DNA of 64,000 nucleotides. Origin: Metallyticus violacea. Its lineage: Eukaryota; Arthropoda; Insecta; Mantodea; Metallyticidae. Each line of letters starts with the position of its first letter. Position 1 is the first letter of the stretch. This document shows positions 33,232 through 43,964 of the stretch, piece after piece. The translations under genes were made by a program, and so were the position numbers. The stretch covers positions 95,747,501 through 95,811,500 of the forward strand of contig CM060831.1 of the NCBI GenBank assembly GCA_030762175.1, given 5' to 3'. The notes beneath the pieces are model-generated. The model saw only the letters and a program-made list of their open reading frames with translations, made no database searches and was not told the origin of the DNA.

Positions 33232-34490
33232 CGAGAGTAGGTCCATAAGTTTCCGACCTCGCTGATAAAGATTATTGCCTTCACAAAAGCCGTATCTGGT
33301 GTCATACCTTGTCTGTAAGCTCCGCTGTGTTCACTTGTTCAGATATAGTTGCATAAAGAAGACTGTGTTTAGAAGATTGTGACATGTTCAAAATGGAGTT
33401 TCGAGCTGTTATTAAGTTCTTCACAAAAGAAGGATTAACTCCAAATGAAATTAAGCAGCGACTGGACGGTGTATATGGGGAAGCAACCCCCTCATATTCT
33501 ACCGTAAAATAATGGGCCAAACTTTTTCGAGTGTGTCGAGAAAGCATTTAAGACGAAGAGCGTGCAGGTCGGCCCTTGGAGGTGCTCACTCCTGAAAACA
33601 TCGCTGGCTCTTGTGGAATGAGAAATTATGGAAGACCGGCGGCTCAAAGTTACAGAAATAGCAGCAAGGTTGCGTCTTTCGAAACAACACTCCTTCGAAT
33701 TGTTCATAAACATTTAAACATGAATAAGGTTGGTGGAAGATGTGTGTCAAGACTTTTTTCCTCAGTTCAAAAGCAGCAACAGTCATCTATTGTCAGGCGT
33801 TTTTGGAGCTCTGCCGTGGGAACAAGAGAGAGAAGTTCTGCAAACCATTGTTACAGGAGATGAAACTATGATCCTTTGTCCAAAAGTGAATCAATGGAGT
33901 AGCGTAAACCTGGCGAAGCAACGCCTCTAAAGGCCAAGGTCACTCAGTCAACCAAGAAGATCATGGCCACAATCTTTTGGGACTGTGAAGGAATACTCTT
34001 CATTGACTTCAAGGAGAGGAACACCACAGTAAATGGGGAGTACTACGCTGGCCTGTTGCACAGACTACACGCTTCCATCAAAGAGAAAAGGAGAGGAAAG
34101 CTGAGTGGTGATGTGTGCCTTCCTCACGACAACGCGCCAGTGCACACAATTCTTGTTGCAAAGGAAGCTGTGAAGAAATGTGGTTTCAAGGAGATCGATC
34201 ATCCACCCTACAGTCCAGATCTAGCTCCCAGCGACTATTTGCTCTTCTCAAAACTGAAGAAGGACCTTCGAGGAAGGGAATTTCAGTGTGACGAAGAAAT
34301 GATGGATGCTGTTTATGCCCATTTTGTAGACAATACTTCTCACTATTTGAGGGTGGGGGGATTGAAATGTTAATTCAAAGATGTGAGAAGTGTATTGCAA
34401 TAAAGGGTGACTATATTGAAAATTGAAATAGCTTTTGTCTTTATCATACTTAGAAAATGGTTAGGCCGGAAACTTATGAACCTATCCTCG
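33232..34490 (+). mobile_element. Mariner element with intact ends, dead transposase
   Basis: Terminal inverted repeats CGAGAGTAGGTCCATAAGTT and the complement at 34471-34490, flanked by TA at 33230-33231 and 34491-34492; length 1,259 bp. The transposase has an HTH region (MEFRAVIKFFTKEGLTPNEI, RLDGVYGEATPSYSTV), a broken middle, VTGDETMILC (first catalytic D) and the open frame 33963-34373 with LPHDNAPVHT and PYSPDLAPSDYLLF (second and third D, D34D spacing), ending GGLKC. Several frameshifts make it inactive. Confidence 0.88.
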
Positions 34491-34493
34491 TAC

Positions 34494-35700
34494 GTTCTAC
34501 TATCAGAAATGATAAAAGAAAATTACATAAGCCCATGTCCTAGTAGAGCATCTGTTTCTCTAAGCGCAAATGACAGTAATGCAAATTCAAGCAGTGGTAC
34601 AGTGAAGTATATTAGTAGTGAAGATAAAGAGTGTGTGAATCTTGATACTGGTAAGAAGCTTGATATTTCTCTTGAAATTGAAAAATGGAAGTAATAGTTC
34701 ACAGCAGAATGTAAGTATTTCTTTTGATGATACTACTAGCACTAGAGAGAAATTTCCTAATGATCGTGCTAATTTTCCAGATATTTTAAATGATGACACA
34801 AAGCAGTTTATTATACGGCACGATCCTTGCAAACCCCAAGGTCCATTTCCGAAAGATCGTAAGCAAAATAATAAATGCTTCTCTAGTAATTACTATGAAT
34901 AATTAACAAAATCTTGGTTAAAATTGCAAGAGAATGACTGCTATTCTAGAAAAGGAGACTTTGTTTATTGCGAACCTGCTAGTTAAATAACAGGAGCTCA
35001 GCATCTGAATAAAGGGCATTCGTGATTAGCAGGACATTAAAAAAAAACAAACAAACAAACACGCCAAATGTCTCGTTCTCATCTGGAGACATGTGTTGTT
35101 TAGTTGTTTTTCTTGTAAAGAAAAATAAACGGTAGGTTGTAATCTGTAATGTGAATTAAAGAAAAAAATAGCACAAGGAAACAAATACTTCTTCGCATAA
35201 TTAAATTCATTATCACATTATAGTATCTAATCTACGTTTACGAGGTCATTGAGCACAATTAGGGAAAGCTCACTATAATTTTTTTAGCTATTGTGCACTT
35301 ATTGTCTAAGTATGATCCGGTATTACAGCAGCATGTACATATACCGGAAAGCATCTTAAAAATCCAAAAGGAATTGATTCAGCTGTTATCATACAAAATA
35401 GAGAATGAAATCAAGTCTGCATAATTTTTCTTGTACTTTTGGATATTACACAGATGTGAGCAAAAAATATAAATTAAATCAAATTTTCAATTTTCAGACG
35501 TGTTTACACAGTTAAAGATTCTTTTGGAAAACCTTGTGAAGTAAAACTAAATTAAAGCTTTTTTAGGATTCACAAATATTGAAGGTCATACTACCGTGTC
35601 AATGGAAGCCGAAATTCTTAATTCAATGGATGAAAACTGTATCTCATTAACCAAATGCCGTGGCTCTAGCACCTGTAGCAAAAGCGGTCAGTGATGCGTG
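34494..35700 (+). mobile_element. hAT/ZMYM1-like element relic (TTF zinc finger region)
   Basis: Reads ISPCPSRASVSLSANDSNAN, FPDILNDDTKQFIIRHDPCK, PFPKDRK--N--FSSNYYE, WLKLQENDCYSRKGDFVYCEPA (TTF-type zinc finger, here broken), FLAIVHLLSKYDPVLQQHV, then GHTTVSMEAEILNSMDENC, LTKCRG. This is the order of ZMYM1-like hAT proteins: TTF finger, F-ALVELL-K-DPVL, then the catalytic-domain block near L-NCRGQ. Frameshifts and a missing RNase H core part make it dead. Confidence 0.65.
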
Positions 35701-36062
35701 TTCAGGAATCATATAGTGGAGGCATAGAGTTGGTTGCACTTACCACAAGACAAATGCACGCCGAGTGATAAAACGGATTTGATAATTTTTCTCCCGATAA
35801 TTTCACTGCATAATTCGACTGTGATTGATGAAAATTCAAAATTTTGCTTTGTTTCATTGGTCGATTTTAAGCTGACGTCACATGTGTGAAATAGTCACAG
35901 GAATAATTTCAAAATGGTTAATTGGTGATCTTGAGAGCTTGGGATTATCTGAAGATTACATCAATTGCATTACATATTGGCTGCGCTGTTTGGAGTGCAC
36001 AATGATTTAATGAGGATAATGCAAGAGAATTTCCTAATGCTATTTTCTGGCATTACGTATAG

Positions 36063-36354
36063 ATTTTTATTTGTTTATTTAAGGACGCTCTTTAACATCT
36101 CAGGTCATCAGCGTCCCATTCTATTCAGGGCGTGAAACGGCCGACAAATTTTTCTCAGAGGCCTCTTCTTTCAGGCTTGAGGTTCTTTATCGTGCCGTAA
36201 ATGTACGACACGGGATCCACGGCTTTACTTCCTTCCGAAGGAAGCCATACTTAGGTTTTTACGCTCGAAAAAATCCATCGATCCTGGCCGGGTTTGAGCC
36301 CGCGAACTTGGGTTTAGAAGGCAAGTATGGTTACCACTACACCACCAGGACTGA
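36063..36354 (-). repeat. SINE-A copy with 12-bp duplication
   Basis: Minus-strand copy with the head GTCCTGGTGGTGTAGTGGTA, box B (CGGGCTCAAACCCGGCC) and complete body. The duplication cattacg(t/a)atag lies at 36051-36062 and 36355-36366 with one mismatch. Confidence 0.88.
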
Positions 36355-36366
36355 CATTACGAATAG

Positions 36367-37992
36367 TCTGTTAATGACATAATAAATAATGTTACGCTAG
36401 GGAACTATGTAATGTGTGACTCTAGAACTTAAATTCTTAAAATTGGCAAAATGCAAAATTTTAAGCACTCGCTGGGTTGTATCCACCTTTCGCAGTTTCT
36501 GTAGTGTGGCAAGACTTTAAAACCTTCGTCCTTCACTTTCAGCAAGCAAAAGAAGAAAGCAGAGGAAGAAAAAAATATCACCATCTTATTATGAAAACTG
36601 ACGTCATGCCAGTAGGTCCTTGATTTGGCCCTTACATGTGATGTACTCCTAGAACTTGGTGAACTAAGTTTATAATAAAAGAAAAAAATATTTATTTCTA
36701 AAATACAAACAGGAGACGAATTGTTCAACTCTTTGTAGAAAAAAAATTGAAAATCTAGGCCCATTCTATAGTAATTTTCTACAGAGTCAGAAGAAGATAA
36801 ATTTCAAAGAGAGTGAGCCTACTAGTAAGGTAGACTGTGGTAAATGTTCGTGTGGCGTTGCACACTTGCTGCATCTGCATCTCAGAAGTGTTCCAGAATT
36901 TGTTGAGAAACGTATGTAATCGTTTCAATGTGGAAGAAAGAATTTGAAGAATTTGGCATTGAATTTCGACATGTGTTGATAAAAATAAATGTGGAAAACG
37001 GTGGGAGCGTCTCGCTACCGAGGAACAAATCCCAAGAACATTAGAAAGATTATACCCGTTGTTCGGTTGCGCATTATGAGAGGACATGACTACCTACGCT
37101 GCACAGATTTGGCTGATGAAGATCGTGTCCTCTTTGTCGAACGTCAAGGAAGGAGAGTGATCATCTATTCAGATATCTAAGGCTGGAATATCTGCCTGAT
37201 GATTGCAGCCGAATAGCTTCTAGGTGCCGTCCTAATGCAAAAACCTACGGGATTCGCAGACCTCTGTGAAAAGATTGAACACCTCAACATCCCATGGTAA
37301 TGGGGAAGGATCCCCTTCTAATGATGATATTACCCTGCGCTACTGGGAGGCTCGACGTCAAATGATCAATCAGCCACGGACAGACGTTGGCTAAATAAAT
37401 AAATAGAATAAATGTACTAAGAGAAAAGTGTGTTGAGCAATGCGGTGTATAAAACAAACCACGCGAATAGCGATGCTTACTTTTTCTCCTGAAAATGGCT
37501 AAAGAGTAGTTAAAAATAGACAAATCTCTATATAATTACTTGTAGCGTCAATGCGCTTAATTTAGCATGCCACAACGGCGCTAGTATGTAAATAAACATA
37601 CGCCATAGCGGCGCTAGAATGTTAAAGCTCAATCTTTTCGTCAGGAATGTCTTGTGAGCCACTTTTTGATAGTCGAGCGGCTAGGTCGTAATTCCTGTCT
37701 CAACTACCTTCACAGCTAGCACACAACCTACATAATTATCGATCTAAGATGATGTTTTAATGTGTTACATTACCAGTAAGGCGCCACGTTTTTTCCATCT
37801 ACAACCCCTCCCCTATCTCCAGTTCTCCCATTCATTGCAGCACTAATGCCTCGTAAAGAAATTAAAAGTCCAAACTCTAGCAATGAATGAGCAATGGGAA
37901 TAACCCTCATCATATTTTCGAAGTTCTACTGATAGTTTATATAAAATATATAACAAAATTATACAATACAGGAAATATAGGCATGTCTTGAT
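36367..37992. other. Cubilin intron with unrecognised open frames and a short GC-rich repeat
   Basis: At 37566-37635 a GGCGCTAG(T/A)ATG unit occurs twice with near-identical flanks. The frames at 36779-37087 and 36989-37180 overlap on opposite strands and match nothing I know. Confidence 0.35.
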
Positions 37993-38006
37993 GTTTTCAT
38001 TCAGAT

Positions 38007-38298
38007 TTTTTTTTTTTTTGAGTAGTGTTTAACGCCCGTTTTCACTACTGAGGCACCACAGGCGGTGGACACCGGTGATACATGAGATGAAATGATAAAT
38101 TGGGAAAGGATATTTTTTTTTTAAGGAAGGAAGCGTTCCAGGCCTAAGTTTTTAGGTACCTCCCCGGCATTTGCCAGTTATGAAGACTGAGGAAAACCTG
38201 GAAAAAACCCCAGTCAGGGAGGACGGTCCTGGCGGGATTCGAACCGCAGACCTCCCGCTCACGAGTCCGTGCCTTAACGACCTCGGCCACCCGTGGCG
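38007..38298 (-). repeat. SINE-B copy with 14-bp duplication
   Basis: Complete copy: head CCGCCACGGGTGGCCGAGG with box B GGTTCGAATCCC, body CCGGGGAGGTACC, tail GGGCGTTAAACACTACTC and A-run. The duplication gttttcattcagat lies at 37993-38006 and 38299-38312. It sits only about 125 bp downstream (minus strand) of the donor site of the cubilin exon at 38424. Confidence 0.93.
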
Positions 38299-38423
38299 GT
38301 TTTCATTCAGATGAAGAACTTTTCCTTACATACGTTTTATAGCATGAATATTTCTCTTCGCGCTGGATATGAAAAGTTCTTACAAACAAAATATATAAAA
38401 TGTTATAAGAGTCTTAAACTCAC

Positions 38424-38588
38424 CGTTCTGCCTATTGAGCCATTGCGAAGAGCTCTTTCCAAATTGTATATCCGCTCTTGAAGCCCTTGTGGTCCTTGTA
38501 CTGTACTTGCTACACTTTGTAGTGACTGCTCTAAGGTCTGCAAAGTCCCTGAATGAAGCTGCTGCACTATATCCGAAGCATCGCGAGC
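38424..38588 (-). CDS. Cubilin homologue, coiled-coil exon
   Basis: The exon is 165 nt, exactly 55 codons, phase 0 at both ends, with acceptor TCTACAG and donor GTGAGT. It encodes ARDASDIVQQLHSGTLQTLE followed by a helical stretch and ending NGSIGRT. It has no cysteines and is rich in L, Q and E with heptad-like spacing (LQTLEQSLQSV, LQERIYNLERAL). This fits the helical segment between the conserved N-terminal block and the first EGF of cubilin. NGS is a potential N-glycosylation site. It joins in frame to the exons on both sides. The intron to the previous exon is about 19.9 kb and carries mariner, Tc1, LINE, SINE and MITE insertions. Confidence 0.8.
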
Positions 38589-40765
38589 CTGTAGACAATA
38601 TAATTTTTTTTTAAGATTTTTATTATTTATCCTTACATCATAAGAAAAAATTTATCCAAGAGAATTTTATAAAGACAGATAAGGGTAATTGTAAAACAAA
38701 TGCATTCAGCTACCGATGTAAAGAGAATATAATTAAAAATGGGTTAGACATCCTAACCAACAATGTTTTAGTACATACTCCAAAATGTCTATTTGCTAAT
38801 TCTGCTTGTGATCTGAACATCTAGGATTAACTATGTAAAGGCACTGCACCTGAAGCCGATTCCATCACTATTGCCACTTCCACCACGTGCAAGATCTCTA
38901 ACACCACTACTACTACCAAATCTATCATTATCAATTTGTTTTAATTTTAAAAATAATACGTTATATCACCTTTTCACACATGATATCATAGTACTTGTAT
39001 ATGTCGTTGATTTCTTTAATGTCTATCTGACATTTTAGTAAGGAAAACAATTTAGGCACTAGTCATGACGTATTCTGAGTGCCAAGGAAACACTTGTCAT
39101 CTTACATGAAAGATAAGCAAAAGTGCTGAAATAAAAGTTAAAATAAAATATACCCAGGAAAGTTAAGTTCCCACATATAGATTTTGGAATGTCTTAAATA
39201 TGACAACTTATAATGAATAAATGAATTTTATTCAAATTAGTACACATACTAATAACTTTGCAACCATCACACGAGTCCACCTTATGTGCCTTTCCATAAT
39301 ACACAAAAGGTACATTACTTAAATTAATAAGTAAATACGTCAACTTACACTGCTTAACGCAGTTAAAATAATAATTATAGTAATAATAATAATCATCATC
39401 TCAATATTACTTCATATACACATCCAGAATATGGAACCCCTTCCCCTTGTCAGTGGAATAAGCAAACACAACATCATTTAAACATACATTTATTTTTTTA
39501 AAAATCAGTTTAGTTCTCCCCACCTCTCCCAGCGGTTTCCAGCCTTTTCAACCTGAGCTGTCTCAGCTTGGAGATGAATTTGCCTACCTGCTCCTCATCC
39601 TTTCCTGCCAGCAGAGCCCCAACACGCCCTTTGCCCTCTGTTAGAGTCAGTAAAGGAAGGCGGCACAAAACTTTTTTCTTAACACCTCAGTGCAGCTACA
39701 GTTCGCTAGGATGTACGGCCTCTCCACATAAAGAGCAAATTCTTAGTCCATTTACATCTGAGATTCTGACCTGCCGCCATGCTCCAAGTCTAAACCACGC
39801 GAGTCCCTGTCTGGCCCCTGTTTAGATGTACTATTCCATTCCTCATCCAAATTTTTAACTCGTTTGCACTTCTAAAGAGATATTCTCTCCACATTGACAA
39901 TATATAAGTATGTCTGTATTAAACTTGTTTTTTTCTGATAGAAAATGTGGATTTTTCACATTTGTTTTGTTTCAAAATAGCAAATGTAAAGTATTGTACA
40001 ACGATAGAGATGGAAGATGTGTTTGTGGAGGGCAAGAGGTGAACTTGTTGTCCGTCATTTTCTTAAAAACTTATTATTGCGATTTAATCAGAATTTTTAA
40101 ATCGTAAATTATGTATGTTGAAACTATGATATTCCAAGCTGTTATTTTACCTAGTAACGGCCGGCCGTACATGTAGTTTTTTTCGCTTTTAAGAAACATT
40201 GGGCTCTGTTCAATCGTTTGAAGCTTAAGACAATGAAAATGGGTGTGAGTTGGGTGTTGTGCCAACTCGTGAGCTTTTTTAACATAAAGTTGAGTGATTT
40301 ATTAAAATACATACGGAAAGACAATTACTTCTATTTGATTAAAGAAAGATATTCGAGTAATAGTATCAAAAGAGAAAGTACGGGTTAAAACTGCGCAGAT
40401 TATACGCTTTTAAAAGAAGTCCACTTTTTCCAACTTGAATATATGCTCTATATGAAAAAGAATATTGTTTGGTTCTAATGCCTACCCATACTCCCTTGAA
40501 ATTGTGGGCGTTCCCTCCTGGCATGGCAGTATTGTAACGAATTTCTGAGGCTGGGACGCCCATAGGGTACCGCTTTGTTGTCTCAGTGAAGATGATATGA
40601 TTATGATGAACCAGAGGGGGTCCTTAAACGTATGGATGAATTAAATGAATGATGATGCAAATGAGCTCGGAGTCCTTGGCACCTTAAAGCTATCTCCGGA
40701 TAGAAGATGCAAACCCTACCACCAAACCATGGAGATTGTCATTAAGAATGCATGAACTTATTTTC
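38589..40765. other. Cubilin intron, mostly unrecognised
   Basis: AT-rich. The minus strand at about 39540-39830 reads CRLPLLTLTEGKGRVGALLA, GKDEEQVGKFISKLRQL, which looks coding and GC-richer than its surroundings, but I cannot name it. Confidence 0.3.
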
Positions 40766-40769
40766 ACAA

Positions 40770-41052
40770 ACCGCCATGGGTGGCTGAGGTTGTTAAGGCG
40801 CGGGCTCGTGAGCGGAAGGTCTGGGGTTCGAATGCCGCCAGGACCGTCCTCCCTGACTGAGGTTTTTTCCAGGTTTTCCTCATTCCTCATAAAGGGCTAA
40901 TGCCGGGGGAAGTGCCCTATACTTAAGCCTGGAACGTTTCCTTCCTTAAAAAACATTCTTTCGCAATATATCATTTCATCTCATGTATCATCTGTGTCCA
41001 CCGCCTGTGGTGCTTCTGTAGTAAAAACGGGCGTTAAACACTAATAAAAAAT
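40770..41052 (+). repeat. SINE-B copy, plus orientation
   Basis: Head ACCGCCATGGGTGGCTGAGG with box B GGGTTCGAATGCC, body and 3' tail CGGGCGTTAAACACTAATAA. The only nearly full SINE-B on the plus strand here. Confidence 0.9.
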
Positions 41053-41162
41053 TACAAATGTATAACTAACAAAGCAAAATAAGGCTTTATAATTCAACAT
41101 GCCACGAACATTTTGCCTTATTGTTATAACTAAAAATTAACGTGTATAAAACAAACAGTTCT

Positions 41163-41236
41163 CTAATATGCTGTTTTGTTGATTTTAACGCCCGTTTTTC
41201 TAATATGCTGTTTTGTTGATTTTAACGCCCGTTTTT
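41163..41236. repeat. Perfect 37-bp tandem duplication at a SINE-B edge
   Basis: The 37-bp unit beginning CTAATATGCTG and ending CCCGTTTTT occurs at 41163-41199 and again at 41200-41236 with no mismatch. Its end (TTTAACGCCCGTTTTT) is the SINE-B tail sequence. Confidence 0.9.
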
Positions 41237-41521
41237 ATTTATTATTTTAATGGTGTTTAACGCCCATTTTAACTACTAAAGCATCACAGACGATGGACAC
41301 TGACGATACATGAGATGAAATTATAAATTGGGAAGGATTTTTTTTTAAGGAAGGAAACGCTCCAGGCCTAAGTTTAGCATACCTCCCCGGCATTTGCCAT
41401 TTATGACAACTGAGGAAAACGTGAAAAATATTCAGTCAGGGAGGACGATCCTGGTGGGAACGAACCCCAGACCTTCCGCTCACGAGATCGCGCCTTAACA
41501 ACCTCGGCCACCCATGGCGGT
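41237..41521 (-). repeat. SINE-B copy (moderately diverged)
   Basis: Tail GGTGTTTAACGCCCATTTTA, body GCATACCTCCCCGGCATTTG, head GCCTTAACAACCTCGGCCAC. A few mutations in box B. Confidence 0.85.
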
Positions 41522-41705
41522 AGACACTAAGATAATATGGTAAAGTTGGCAAAGGAATTTTGTAAAGAAACGTTCCTGGACTAAGTTTAGTATAGTTCCA
41601 TGGCATTTGGTGGATGAGGACTGAGAAAAAGTAGAAGAAACTCAGGGACGATGCTCGTGGCGAAGTTCAAATTGCATCCCGTTCACGATCTTGGCCCCCC
41701 GTGTA
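41522..41705 (-). repeat. Old partial SINE-B copy
   Basis: Immediately adjacent to the previous copy and in the same orientation. Degenerate matches to the body (AAGAAACGTTCCTGGACTAA, ACTGAGAAAAAG, CTCAGGGACGATGC) and head (CACGATCTTGGCC). Confidence 0.5.
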
Positions 41706-41989
41706 CTAATTGTCTACTTCTTCGTACTGATCAACTTCAATAAATATATTAAACATAAAATGTTTAATTCTTAAATGTATTACACACAATTCACGATCCC
41801 CCTCTATACTATTTTTAATGTCGACATTCGTGAAGAAAATGAAAATAACACAGAATGTAGAATATTGCAATTATTCATGTATTAACAACAACAAGTTAAC
41901 ACATACCAGTATATGTCAATTTTCACAAGGTTTTTGCTTTCCACTATGACAGTATCTTCAGTGATCTACATTTTCAGTATTTGACGCGT

Positions 41990-43560
41990 GAAGTTCAAAT
42001 GCGACGGAGTGTTGTGTACCTTCTTCCAAGAATAAGACAGACTAGTTTCTTTTTCCTCGGCGGGGGGGTTCTTCTTTTCAGCTGTACCCTATATTCCCAA
42101 CCTCCTCTCACGACCTTGCTAACCTTCCTTTTGCATGTTGTATTTTTTCATTATTAATGTAATTCCTCCTTTCCATGATAGTCCTGGACGACGACGTTTT
42201 CTCCTTCCTGATGGTGACCACTCCAAAAGAATTCTGGGCCATCGTTCTTCTTCTGTTCTCCTAACATGACCATACCGTTCTGGATTCTTTCTACATCTGA
42301 TTCCTCCATATCCATAACCTGTCTAACCTCTTCATTTCTTTTTCTTTTCTAGACACACTGGCTCCTCTTCGTATGCTATCTATCTCCCCTGCCTTTTTGG
42401 TGTTCAGTCAAAGTCGAACCTTCTGCCACGTAAAGTAATATACTCTCCACTAATGTATGAAGGATTCTTTGGATATAACTCTGGTCCAAAGAGCAACATT
42501 TAACATCTTCACCGCCCTTCTAGCCTGTAAGATTCTGTAGTCCCCATCAATTTCACAGCTCCCTAGTACTTAAATTGCTTTACAACTCTGATGCTTCCCT
42601 GTAGTAGATTTATATCTTTTCCACCTCCTCCTACTATCAAATATTCATTTTTCTTCATATTTATTTGAAGTCCTCCAGCTTCAAATGCTACCATTAGCTT
42701 TTTTATCAATAACTTTGCACCCTCTCGACTTTGAGCAATCAATACCTGGTATCCGCATATAAAAACAGTAAACTGCACATGAGCTATTGCACCTCTCCAA
42801 TATATGTTGAATATATTTTTTAAAAAGGGTCGAAGATATGCTACAGCATTGTCTAAGTCTTTTATTGGTTTGAAATACAGTTGATAACTTATTACCTATC
42901 TTCACCGCTGCTTGACATTGTTGGTATAATAGTCTAGCGAAGGGGGTTCAGTACCTATGTTTTCTATTGCCCTCCAAACTTGATGCATAGCACAGAATCA
43001 TATGTCTTCTCTAAATATATTAAGTGAATTTCTTGCAATTTAGAATGCAACTTTTCACTAATTTTTGTCTAAGGCTTTTTTTTTTTTTTTTTTTTTGAGT
43101 AGTGTTTAACGCCCGTTTTCACTACTGAGGCACCACAGGTGGTGACACTGATGATACATGAAATGAAATTATATAGTGTAAAAGGATGTTTTTTTAAGGA
43201 AGGAAGCGTTCCTAAGTTTAGGGTACCTCCCCGGCATTTGCCAGTTATGAGGACTGAGGAAAACTTGTAAAAAAAACCCAGTCAGGGAGGGCGGTCCTAG
43301 CGGGATTCGTACCCCATACCTCCCGCTCACAAGTCCACGCCTTAACGGTCTCGACCACCCGTGGCGGTGTCTAAGGCTGAATATATGATCCATACACGAA
43401 TGTCCGGCAGTGAAGCTGGCCTGATCTGTTATTTTTCCTTCAATTGCAATCTCCAGCCTACACTTGAAAATATTTTAATATACGACCTTGCCCACTTGAA
43501 TTTGTCACGAACACAAGTAAATACAAGATTTTGTAAAGTTTAATTAACTCTTATGTACAT
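41990..43560 (-). mobile_element. RTE-like LINE RT relic split by a SINE-B
   Basis: The minus strand, from right to left: VKIGNKLSTVFQTNKRLRQ, then CSISSTLFKKYIQHILERCN (RQGCS-SPTLF block), YQVLIAQSREGAKLLIKKLM (FADDQ region altered), LQINMKKNEYLIVGG, VKQFKY, then lower down WPKILLEWSP-like remains (TVWSC...ENRRRTMAQNSFGVV) and INNEKIQHAKGRL. This is the order of RTE-type RT followed by the C-terminal region. The clade assignment is tentative. Confidence 0.65.
43077..43367 (-). repeat. SINE-B copy with 11-bp duplication, inside a LINE
   Basis: Complete copy. The duplication tgtctaaggct lies at 43066-43076 and 43368-43378. It interrupts the RTE-like LINE, so it is the younger insertion. Confidence 0.93.
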
Positions 43561-43964
43561 GTTGAGGTTTGTGAAAAATCTACATTAGCCTAAAGGTTGT
43601 TTATTCAATGATAAATGTGTGTTTTGTTCCCCCCCCCCAATTTTACACCACTCGTAATATGATTAAAACTGATCTAAAAATTTGAAAATTTAAAAAAAAA
43701 AATCAGTTACAACCATAAAGCTCTCTAATATACATACAATGCTAACTCTATAATATACATACAATACTCAAACAAGTTAGAGGAACTAATGTTTAAGTCA
43801 AAGTCCCCAAAAATTATTGACACAATTTAATTTTTAACAGTTTGTAATTATAGACTGAAGAAGTGTGTAAAATTAGAATAGGCATTCTAACAAACTAGAA
43901 ATTAGAACTACGAACAAATTGATACAGAAAATACAAGATTACATTGTTTAGTAATCAATGTTTC

